From RGIG8700 sp964568815 (lineage in GTDB: Bacteria; Bacillota; Clostridia; RGIG6154): DNA of 11,658 bases. The stretch spans positions 1 through 11,658 of the forward strand of contig CAZMRY010000042.1 in NCBI GenBank assembly GCA_964568815.1, written 5' to 3'. Under the pieces are notes generated by a model. That model made no database searches and was not told the origin of the DNA. It saw nothing but the letters and a program-made list of their open reading frames with translations. Position 1 is the first letter of the stretch, and each line of letters starts with the position of its first letter. Made by a program: the position numbers and the translations under genes. Shown here one piece after another: positions 4,772 to 11,658 of this stretch.

Positions 4772-5881
4772 ATGAAATTTACATGTCTCAGAGAAGATAT
4801 TTTAAGCGCTGTTATGAAAGCTGAAAAAGCAGTTTCTCCAAAATCAACACTTGCTGTTATGGAAGGCATATTGATTGAGGCTGAAATAGATAAGGTTTAT
4901 ATCAGCGGTAATGACCTTGAAATTGCAATTGAAGCTTCATTTCAGGCAAGAGTTGAAAGAACAGGAAGAATTGTTTTAAATTCAAGAATGTTCACAGACA
5001 TTATAAGAAAAACAGGCGGAGTTGATGTAACCTTTGAGGTTGGTGAAAATTATCATACAACTATTACATCAGGTCCTGCTGTGTTTAAAATTGCAGGCAT
5101 TAATGCAGACGAATTTCCTGATACCTACGACTTTGAAATAAGCGACAGTATTATTATAGAAAGCAAAGTTTTAAAGGATATGATAAGACAGAGTATTTTT
5201 GCAGCAAGCAAGGATACCTTCAGACAGATTTTAACAGGTGAGCTTTTCAGAGTTAAAGACAATATTTTAAATGTTGTTGCAATTGACGGTCACAGATTTG
5301 CTATAAGAAGAGAAGAGCTTATTAAATCAGGTGATGTTAAAGACTTTGTTGTTCCTCACAGAACACTTAACGAGCTTATGAAAATATTATCTGATGAAGG
5401 TGATATTGAAATTTATCCTTCAAAGAAATATATAATGTTTGAGTTTGGTAACTGCAAGCTCTTTTCAAGAACTCTTGAGGGCGATTTCTTTGACTATGAA
5501 AATTTAGTTAAAACTGAATGTTCAATCAAATTAAAAACAAAAGTAAAAGAATTAAAAAGCTCTTTTGAAAGAGTTTTACCTATTTTATATGATGAAAAGA
5601 AAGCTAAAAGCCCTGTTCGTTTAACCTTATATGAAAACGAAGTAACAGTAGACTGCGTAACCTTAACAGGTACAGTTCATGACAGAGTTGATGTTGAAAA
5701 ATTATATGGCGGAGATATTGAGATTGGTTTTGTAAACCAGTATCTTTTAGATGCTTTTTCTGCCTGTGATGACGAAGAAGTTTTTGTTGAATTTTCAACG
5801 CCGCTTTCCCCTATGCTTTTAACGCCTGTTGAGGGTGATAAATTCTTCTACTTTGTACTTCCTGTTGTACTTAAGAAATAA
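4772..5881 (+). CDS. dnaN: DNA polymerase III sliding clamp (beta subunit)
   Basis: The product forms the ring-shaped dimer that tethers DNA polymerase III to DNA. From ATG 4772 it is 369 residues, the usual clamp length, made of three similar domains of about 120 residues each. Seen: the opening MKFTCLREDIL, AIDGHRFA in the middle domain, and the closing stretch with EIGFVNQYLLDAF and FYFVLPVVLKK, matching the family's IGFN-x-x-YL and YLVLPV-R-L patterns. A GTG nine bases upstream (4763) would add MSI; the ATG is chosen because clamp proteins start with MKF. The stop TAA overlaps the next gene's ATG by one base. A possible -10 (TATAAT, 4699-4704) lies inside oriC without a good -35, so transcription could come from there or read through from dnaA. 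Confidence 0.96.
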   Translation: MKFTCLREDILSAVMKAEKAVSPKSTLAVMEGILIEAEIDKVYISGNDLEIAIEASFQARVERTGRIVLNSRMFTDIIRKTGGVDVTFEVGENYHTTITSGPAVFKIAGINADEFPDTYDFEISDSIIIESKVLKDMIRQSIFAASKDTFRQILTGELFRVKDNILNVVAIDGHRFAIRREELIKSGDVKDFVVPHRTLNELMKILSDEGDIEIYPSKKYIMFEFGNCKLFSRTLEGDFFDYENLVKTECSIKLKTKVKELKSSFERVLPILYDEKKAKSPVRLTLYENEVTVDCVTLTGTVHDRVDVEKLYGGDIEIGFVNQYLLDAFSACDDEEVFVEFSTPLSPMLLTPVEGDKFFYFVLPVVLKK

Positions 5882-6183
5882 TGTATATTTATTTAGGCAA
5901 CGGATATGTTTTAGACGACGAGGATATTTTAATTATCTCTGATTTCGACAGGGTTACAAGAACTCCTGCCTCAAAGAATTTTATAAACAATCAGCTTAAA
6001 AATAATGAGGCTGTTGTTATATCGGAGGTAAGGGACTGCAAGACTTTTGCATTAACTGTTGATAAAAACGGAAAGGAAATTCCTTATTTTTCGCCGCTGA
6101 ATTATAACTTAATTGTTAAAAACAACATAAAAGGCGATTTTTTCGACGGAGAAGATTATGTTCGTAAAAAAACTAATTCTTAA
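5881..6183 (+). CDS. DUF370 / RemB-like regulator
   Basis: This 100-residue protein opens MYIYLGNGYVL and continues with DILIISDFD, a KTFALTVDK strand and YFSPLNYNLI. That is the pattern of the DUF370 family (RemA/RemB of Bacillus, small ring-forming proteins; RemA binds DNA and activates biofilm matrix genes). It is closer to RemB (YaaB), which in B. subtilis lies between recF and gyrB; here it lies between dnaN and recF. The usual TL-x-KR ending after the SP motif is not conserved, so DNA binding may differ. The start ATG overlaps the dnaN stop (TAATG) and no Shine-Dalgarno is visible, so it probably relies on coupling to dnaN. Its last 26 bases overlap recF. The exact regulatory target is unknown. 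Confidence 0.75.
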   Translation: MYIYLGNGYVLDDEDILIISDFDRVTRTPASKNFINNQLKNNEAVVISEVRDCKTFALTVDKNGKEIPYFSPLNYNLIVKNNIKGDFFDGEDYVRKKTNS

Positions 6184-7243
6184 AAATTACAGAAATTATG
6201 AAGACCTTGTTTTTGAGCCTGAAAGAGAAACAAATTTAATTTACGGTAAAAACGGTCAGGGAAAAACAAACATTGTTGAGGCAATAAACTTTTTTGCATC
6301 CCTAAGAAGCCACAGAGTTTCAAAACACAGAGATTTAATTAAATATAATGAAGAATTTGCAAGCCTTACTCTTATTTTTGAAAATAATGACAGAGAATTT
6401 GAGGCAAAAATAACTCTTCTTCCTGATGATAGAAGAAGAATGGAATTAAACGGTTCAAAAATCGTAAAAAATTCTGAGCTTATTGGTCTTTTTAATGCAG
6501 TTATGTTTTCGCCTGAGGATTTTCTTATTATAAAAGAAGGTCCCTCTGAGAGAAGAAGATATATTGATATTGCAATCAGTCAGGTTAAACCAAATTACTT
6601 TAACTGTCTTGTTGAATATAACAAGGTTTTAAAGATGAAAAATAAAATACTCAAAGAAGACGGAGATTACTCTGATTTAATTGATGTTTATAATGAAAAA
6701 TTAGCAAGTCTTGGCGGAGATATAATTTTCTACAGAAATAAATATATTGAATTCATTAAAACATTAACAGATAAGCTCCACAGAGAAATTACTCTTTCTC
6801 TTGATAAATTTGAAATTAAGTATGAAAGCTGTATTACTCCCGGTGAAAGACGGTCTATGCAGAAAGAATATCTTAAAAAGTTAAATAAAATAAAATCAAA
6901 AGAAATTTTTGAAAGAACCTCGCTGTTTGGAATACAAAGAGAAGATATAGGCTTTTTTATAAACGGTAACAGAGTCAGAGAATTTGCATCTCAGGGACAG
7001 CAAAGAACTGTTATTTTAATATTAAGGCTTACTCAGGCTGAATACATTAAAGAAATTAAAGGGGAATATCCTGTACTTCTTTTAGATGATATTTTATCTG
7101 AGCTTGACAGCGAAAGAAGAAAATATCTGTTAAATGAAATTAGAAACAAACAGGTAATTATAACATCTACCGATAAAGGTAGCTTTGCAAGAAGAAAAAA
7201 TACAAAATTAATTCATATAGATAACGCGAAAATAATTTCATAA
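6158..7243 (+). CDS. recF: DNA replication/repair protein RecF
   Basis: This 361-residue SMC-like ATPase binds DNA at gaps and, with RecO and RecR, helps load RecA onto SSB-coated DNA at stalled forks. Length is normal for the family. Motifs: Walker A YGKNGQGKTN (29-38), the RecF-typical VMFSPED (115-121) and GPSERRRYID (128-137), ABC signature SQGQQRT (278-284), and Walker B plus D-loop PVLLLDDILSELD (305-317). The central part lacks the long coiled coil of SMC proteins, as expected. GGAGAAG (6148-6154) is the ribosome site and lies inside the preceding gene, which overlaps by 26 bases. The gap to gyrB is 22 nt with no terminator. Confidence 0.97.
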   Translation: MFVKKLILKNYRNYEDLVFEPERETNLIYGKNGQGKTNIVEAINFFASLRSHRVSKHRDLIKYNEEFASLTLIFENNDREFEAKITLLPDDRRRMELNGSKIVKNSELIGLFNAVMFSPEDFLIIKEGPSERRRYIDIAISQVKPNYFNCLVEYNKVLKMKNKILKEDGDYSDLIDVYNEKLASLGGDIIFYRNKYIEFIKTLTDKLHREITLSLDKFEIKYESCITPGERRSMQKEYLKKLNKIKSKEIFERTSLFGIQREDIGFFINGNRVREFASQGQQRTVILILRLTQAEYIKEIKGEYPVLLLDDILSELDSERRKYLLNEIRNKQVIITSTDKGSFARRKNTKLIHIDNAKIIS

Positions 7244-7265
7244 AAGAAAGGAATGGTACATTAAA

Positions 7266-9176
7266 ATGGCAATAGAGCATTATAACAGTAATGACATACA
7301 GGTTCTTGAGGGCTTAGAGGCTGTACGAAAAAGACCTGGTATGTATATTGGCTCAACTTCAGCAAGAGGTCTTCATCATCTTGTTTACGAAATCGTTGAC
7401 AATGCTATTGACGAAGCTTTGGCAGGATTTTGTAAGAATATTTATGTTTCTATCAACGAGGATAATTCCATTACTGTTGTAGACGACGGCCGTGGTATTC
7501 CTGTAGGTATTCAGGAAAAAACAGGTCTTCCTGCTGTTGAAGTAGTATTTACTATTCTCCACGCAGGCGGTAAATTCGGCGGTGACGGCGGATATAAGGT
7601 ATCAGGCGGTTTGCACGGTGTTGGTGCATCTGTAGTTAACGCCCTTTCTTTATGGACAAAGGTTCAGGTTAAAGACGGTAAAAACATCCACGAAATAGAA
7701 TTTCAGAGAGGTAATAAGGTTGTTGACCTTCATATTGTCGGCGAAACCACAGAAAAAGGTACAACTGTTCACTTTATGCCTGACCCTGAAATTTTTGAAG
7801 AAACTGTTTTTGATTATACTATTCTTTTAAAGAGATTAAGAGAACAGGCATACTTAAATGGCGGTATCAAAATCATTTTAGAAGACAAAAGAGAAGAAAA
7901 ACAGGTTAAAGAGCTTTTTTATGAAGGCGGTATCAAGTCTTTTGTTGAAGATTTAAATAAAAATAAAGAGTGCCTTGGGGATGTTATGTACTTTATTGCA
8001 GAAAAAGAAGACTCAACAGTTGAAATTGCAATGCAGTACAACACAGAATATAACGAAAAGGTTTTAACCTTTGCAAACGGTATCAATACAATCGAGGGCG
8101 GTACTCACGAGGTTGGCTTTAAAAATTCACTTTCAAGACTTTTAAATAACTGGGGCAGAAAAAATAATGTCTTAAAAGAAGAAGAAAAGCTTTCAGGTGA
8201 AGATACAAGAGAAGGCTTAACTGCAGTTGTTTCAGTTAAATTAACAGAAGCTGAATTTGAAGGACAGACAAAAACAAAGCTCGGAAACAGCGAGATGAGA
8301 GAGTTTGTAACCTCTGTTATGAATGAAAAATTCGGCGATTTCCTTGAAGAAAATCCACAGATTGCAAGATTAATTGTTGAAAAGAGTATATCTGCCGCAA
8401 GAGCAAGAGAAGCTGCAAGAAAAGCAAGAGAGGCAACAAGAAGAAAATCACCGCTTGAGTCAAACTCAATGCCCGATAAGCTTTTTGACTGTCACGAAAG
8501 AGATAATACAAAAACTGAAATTTATATCGTCGAGGGTGACTCTGCGGGAGGTTCAGCAAAGGGCGGAAGAGACAGTAATTATCAGGCTATTCTTCCACTT
8601 TGGGGTAAAATGCTCAATGTTGAAAAAGCAAGAGTTGACAAAGTATACGGAAACGAAAAATTACTTCCTGTTATAGTTGCACTCGGTGCAGGTATTGGTC
8701 AGGAATTTGATATTACAAAGCTAAGATATGACAAAATCATAATTATGGCGGATGCCGATGTTGACGGTGCTCATATACAGACACTTCTTTTAACATTCTT
8801 CTTCAGATTTATGCCACAGCTTATTGAAACAGGTCATGTTTATTTAGCAAAACCGCCTCTTTATAAGCTTTCAAGAGGTAAAAAGTCACAGGTTGCATAT
8901 TCTGATGAAGAAAGAGACAGAATTTCTGAAGAATTTAAAGCAGGTGACGAAAATGCCAAGGTTGATATAGCAAGATATAAAGGTCTTGGTGAAATGGACC
9001 CTAAAGAGCTTTGGGAAACAACTATGAATCCTGAAAACAGAATTTTAATAAGAGTTACACTTGAAGATGCAATTTCTGCAGACGAAACCTTCTCAATCCT
9101 TATGGGTGACGAGGTTGAGCCAAGAAAGAAATTCATTGACGAAAACGCAAAATATGTTACAAATCTTGATATTTAA
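7266..9176 (+). CDS. gyrB: DNA gyrase subunit B
   Basis: This is the ATPase subunit of gyrase, which introduces negative supercoils and relieves strain ahead of the fork. At 636 residues it matches the short Gram-positive form, lacking the insert of the 804-residue E. coli protein. GHKL ATPase domain: Glu42 (general base) and Asn46 in YEIVDNAIDEA, Asp73 in DDGRGIP, and the lid GGKFGG...GGLHGVG (101-120). TOPRIM domain: EGDSAGG from Glu423, and DADVDG (496-501) with the metal-binding Asp residues. The end, GLGEMDPKELWETTMNPENR, is the GyrA-contact tail. Unusual: Trp446 replaces E. coli Lys447, and the Arg136 site is Lys136 or Asp137 depending on alignment. AGAAAGGA (7245-7252) serves as ribosome site at a longish distance. 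gyrA follows after 14 nt. Confidence 0.97.
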   Translation: MAIEHYNSNDIQVLEGLEAVRKRPGMYIGSTSARGLHHLVYEIVDNAIDEALAGFCKNIYVSINEDNSITVVDDGRGIPVGIQEKTGLPAVEVVFTILHAGGKFGGDGGYKVSGGLHGVGASVVNALSLWTKVQVKDGKNIHEIEFQRGNKVVDLHIVGETTEKGTTVHFMPDPEIFEETVFDYTILLKRLREQAYLNGGIKIILEDKREEKQVKELFYEGGIKSFVEDLNKNKECLGDVMYFIAEKEDSTVEIAMQYNTEYNEKVLTFANGINTIEGGTHEVGFKNSLSRLLNNWGRKNNVLKEEEKLSGEDTREGLTAVVSVKLTEAEFEGQTKTKLGNSEMREFVTSVMNEKFGDFLEENPQIARLIVEKSISAARAREAARKAREATRRKSPLESNSMPDKLFDCHERDNTKTEIYIVEGDSAGGSAKGGRDSNYQAILPLWGKMLNVEKARVDKVYGNEKLLPVIVALGAGIGQEFDITKLRYDKIIIMADADVDGAHIQTLLLTFFFRFMPQLIETGHVYLAKPPLYKLSRGKKSQVAYSDEERDRISEEFKAGDENAKVDIARYKGLGEMDPKELWETTMNPENRILIRVTLEDAISADETFSILMGDEVEPRKKFIDENAKYVTNLDI

Positions 9177-9183
9177 GGAGGTG
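9175..9183 (+). promoter_or_regulatory. Strong ribosome binding site for gyrA
   Basis: AAGGAGGTG is a near-perfect complement to the 16S 3' end. It overlaps the gyrB stop codon (TAA 9174-9176) and lies 7 nt before the gyrA ATG, so ribosomes ending gyrB could pass directly to gyrA. Confidence 0.85.
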
Positions 9184-9190
9184 GAGCACG

Positions 9191-11658
9191 ATGGCTAAAA
9201 AATTTGAAAACAATAATGATACTAATTTCGTAGAAAATTTAGAGCATCAGACTATTATTGATATAGATATTGAAAAAAGAATGAAAGAGGCTTTTATTGA
9301 CTATTCTATGTCAGTTATTATAAGCCGTGCCCTGCCTGATGTTAGAGACGGACTTAAGCCTGTTCACAGAAGAATACTTTATGCTATGTTTGAAGAACAT
9401 TTAACAGCAGACAAGCCATTCTTCAAATCTGCTACAACAGTAGGTAATGTTATCGGCAGATACCATCCGCACGGCGACGCATCTGCATACGATGCCCTTG
9501 TTCGTATGGCACAGGACTTTTCACTCCGTTATCCTTTAATTGACGGACACGGTAACTTCGGTTCAATCGACGGTGACCCACCGGCTGCATACCGTTATAC
9601 AGAAGCAAGAATGAGCAAAATCTCAAACGAGCTTCTGGCTGATATTGATAAAGATACAGTTGATTTTGTTCCAAACTTCGACGAAAAAAGAAAAGAACCT
9701 GTTGTACTTCCAACAAGAATTCCTGTTCTTCTTTGTAACGGATGCTCAGGTATTGCCGTTGGTATGGCAACAAATATACCTTCTCATAACTTAAGAGAGG
9801 TTATAAATGCTGCAATTGCACAGATTGACAATCCTGATATTACTGTTGATGAGCTTATGGAGTACATTCAGGGACCCGACTTCCCAACCCGTGCTACAAT
9901 TATGGGCAGAGGCGGTATACGTTCTGCTTATGAAACAGGCAGAGGTAAAATTGTAATCCGTGCAAAAACAGAAATAGTTGAAAGCGGAAGAGATGACAGA
10001 TACTCAATTATAATTTCAGAAATTCCTTACCAGGTTAATAAATCTGTTCTTGTTAAATCTATTGCAGATTTAGTTAAAGATAAAAGAATTGAGGGAATTG
10101 CTGATATTCGTGACCTTTCATCTGACAGAGCAGGTATTAAAATAGTAATTGATTTAAAGAGAGATGCAAACCCACAGGTTGTTTTAAACCATCTGTTTAA
10201 GTTTACAAGACTTCAGGACAGCTTTTCAATCAATATGCTTGCTATTGAAGACGGAAAGCCTGTTACATTAACACTTAAAGGTTATCTTGATAACTATATC
10301 AAGTTCCAGGAAGAAATCGTAACAAGAAGAACAAAATTCGATTTAGAAAAAGCAAAAGCAAGAATGCACATTTTAGAGGGTTTAAGAATTGCCCTTGCAA
10401 ATATTGATGCAGTAATTAAAGTAATAAGAGAATCATACGATGATGCTAAAGAAAAGCTCATGGAAAAATTCGGTTTCTCAGAAATTCAGGCGCAGAGTGT
10501 TCTTGATATGAGACTCGCACAGCTCCAGAGACTTAATGGTGAGAAAATTGATACTGAATTTGAAGAGCTTAAAGCTAAATGTGAGGAATACGAGGCAATT
10601 CTTTCTGATGAAAGCAAGCTTTTGGAAACAATTAAAGAAGAATTAACTGAAATTGCTGAAAAATATGGCGACGACAGAAGAACAAGCATTGAGGCTGCAA
10701 TTGATGATGTAGATTATGAAGACTTAATCGCAGAAGAAAGTGTTGTTATAACTCTCACACACTTTGGTTATGTTAAGAGACTTACAACAGACACATACAG
10801 AAGTCAAAAGCGTGGCGGAAAAGGTATTTCAGCCCTTTCAACAAGAGAAGAAGACTTCGTTGAAAGAATATTTACCTGCTCAACCCATGACCATCTGTTG
10901 TTCTTCACAAACCTTGGAAGACTTTATCACTTAAAGGCATACCAGATTCCTGAGGGCAGCAGACAGGCAAAGGGCTCTGCAATAGTTAACCTTCTGCCGT
11001 TAATGCCACAGGAAAAGGTTACAACAATTATTCCATTGTCTGAATTTGAAGATGAAAAGTATCTTACAATGATAACAAAGAAAGGTCTTATCAAGAAAAC
11101 CTTAATCGGTGATTATAAGACAAACAGAAAAGGCGGTATTTATGCTATCTCCTTTAATGAAGATGATGAGCTTATCAATGTAATGGTAACAACAGGACAA
11201 AGCCAGATATTTGTTGCAACAAACAAAGGAAAGTCTATAAGATTTGACGAAAATGATGTTCGTGCAATGGGAAGACTTGCACACGGTGTTCGTGCAATTA
11301 ACCTTGCAGATGATGACTATGTTGTCGGATGTACAGATGTACTTGACGGTGACAAATTATTACTTGTAACAGAAAATGGTCTTGGTAAAGTAACACCTGT
11401 TGAAGAATACAAGGTACAGACAAGAGGCGGTAAAGGTGTTAAGACCTATAAGATAACAGAAAAGACCGGTGCAATAATCGGTGTTGCAAGAATTAATCCT
11501 GAAGAAGATGTTATGATGATAACATCAAGCGGAACTATTATAAGAACTGCAATCAGCGGTATTAAGGAAATGGGCAGAGCAACTCAGGGTGTTATCTTAA
11601 TGAAGACAGCAAAAGATGAAAAATTAGTTTCTATCGCAACAGCAGAGCACGAAGAAGA
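9191..11658 (+). CDS. gyrA: DNA gyrase subunit A (3' end outside window)
   Basis: This is the DNA-cleaving subunit of gyrase. There are 822 complete codons with no stop before the edge; homologues of about 820-840 residues end at a similar point, so only a few codons should be missing. The breakage-reunion domain carries the catalytic pair Arg135-Tyr136 in AAYRYTEAR, where Tyr136 corresponds to E. coli Tyr122. The quinolone region reads HGDASAYD (94-101), with Ala97 at the Ser83 site and Asp101 at Asp87. A coiled-coil arm follows. QKRGGKG (539-545) is the GyrA box needed for DNA wrapping, which marks gyrase and not topoisomerase IV. Repeated beta-propeller blades fill the C-terminal third, including a second TRGGKG. 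The N-terminus is about 14 residues longer than in E. coli. GDPPAAY replaces the common GDSAAAM just before the active site. Confidence 0.97.
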   Translation, partial: MAKKFENNNDTNFVENLEHQTIIDIDIEKRMKEAFIDYSMSVIISRALPDVRDGLKPVHRRILYAMFEEHLTADKPFFKSATTVGNVIGRYHPHGDASAYDALVRMAQDFSLRYPLIDGHGNFGSIDGDPPAAYRYTEARMSKISNELLADIDKDTVDFVPNFDEKRKEPVVLPTRIPVLLCNGCSGIAVGMATNIPSHNLREVINAAIAQIDNPDITVDELMEYIQGPDFPTRATIMGRGGIRSAYETGRGKIVIRAKTEIVESGRDDRYSIIISEIPYQVNKSVLVKSIADLVKDKRIEGIADIRDLSSDRAGIKIVIDLKRDANPQVVLNHLFKFTRLQDSFSINMLAIEDGKPVTLTLKGYLDNYIKFQEEIVTRRTKFDLEKAKARMHILEGLRIALANIDAVIKVIRESYDDAKEKLMEKFGFSEIQAQSVLDMRLAQLQRLNGEKIDTEFEELKAKCEEYEAILSDESKLLETIKEELTEIAEKYGDDRRTSIEAAIDDVDYEDLIAEESVVITLTHFGYVKRLTTDTYRSQKRGGKGISALSTREEDFVERIFTCSTHDHLLFFTNLGRLYHLKAYQIPEGSRQAKGSAIVNLLPLMPQEKVTTIIPLSEFEDEKYLTMITKKGLIKKTLIGDYKTNRKGGIYAISFNEDDELINVMVTTGQSQIFVATNKGKSIRFDENDVRAMGRLAHGVRAINLADDDYVVGCTDVLDGDKLLLVTENGLGKVTPVEEYKVQTRGGKGVKTYKITEKTGAIIGVARINPEEDVMMITSSGTIIRTAISGIKEMGRATQGVILMKTAKDEKLVSIATAEHEE

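Noticed and set aside
7253..7264. Three-codon open frame (MVH) ending one base before gyrB
   Set aside because: Its ATG abuts the AGAAAGGA ribosome site with no spacer, so initiation there is unlikely. The site serves ATG 7266.

Overview
The window is the chromosomal replication-origin region of a low-GC Firmicute, most likely an uncultured member of the Clostridia. The evidence is the gene order dnaA, oriC, dnaN, remB-type gene, recF, gyrB, gyrA, together with strong Shine-Dalgarno sites, heavy use of AGA for arginine and A/T-ending codons, and the sequence character of DnaA, RecF and the gyrase subunits. A species cannot be named from the sequence alone.

Layout. Positions 1-40 hold what may be the last codons of an unidentified gene. 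Positions 41-546 have no credible gene; they are a mosaic of unrelated perfect or near-perfect palindromes, including a nested 77-bp element. On the minus strand, 547-855 keeps only the C-terminal end of an M20-family metallopeptidase and is read as a decayed gene. From 1014 every gene is on the plus strand. A promoter at 952-980 precedes a PPi-type phosphofructokinase gene (pfp), which overlaps by 4 bp a gene for a membrane-anchored YycI-like protein. A Rho-independent terminator (3064-3106) ends this pair. A second promoter (3109-3137) drives dnaA.

Origin. The dnaA-dnaN gap (4529-4771) carries four DnaA boxes, two on each strand and pointing outward. Between them are three copies of a TAAACAG heptamer. 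To their right lies a segment that is 87% A+T and holds a 14-bp direct repeat at 21-bp spacing, a good candidate for the unwinding element. No DnaA boxes were found upstream of dnaA, so the origin looks like a single-cluster type.

Right arm. dnaN, a DUF370/RemB-like gene, recF, gyrB and gyrA are tightly packed (1-nt overlap, 26-nt overlap, 22-nt gap, 14-nt gap) with no terminator between them, and probably form one operon for clamp loading, gap repair and supercoiling. gyrA runs off the right edge, probably only a few codons before its end. The gyrase subunits differ from E. coli at three drug-contact positions: GyrA Ser83 is Ala97, GyrB Lys447 is Trp446, and GyrB Arg136 is missing or shifted.

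I see no defence system, prophage, CRISPR array, tRNA or rRNA. The least explained parts are the repeat mosaic on the left and the heptamer and 14-mer repeats inside oriC.
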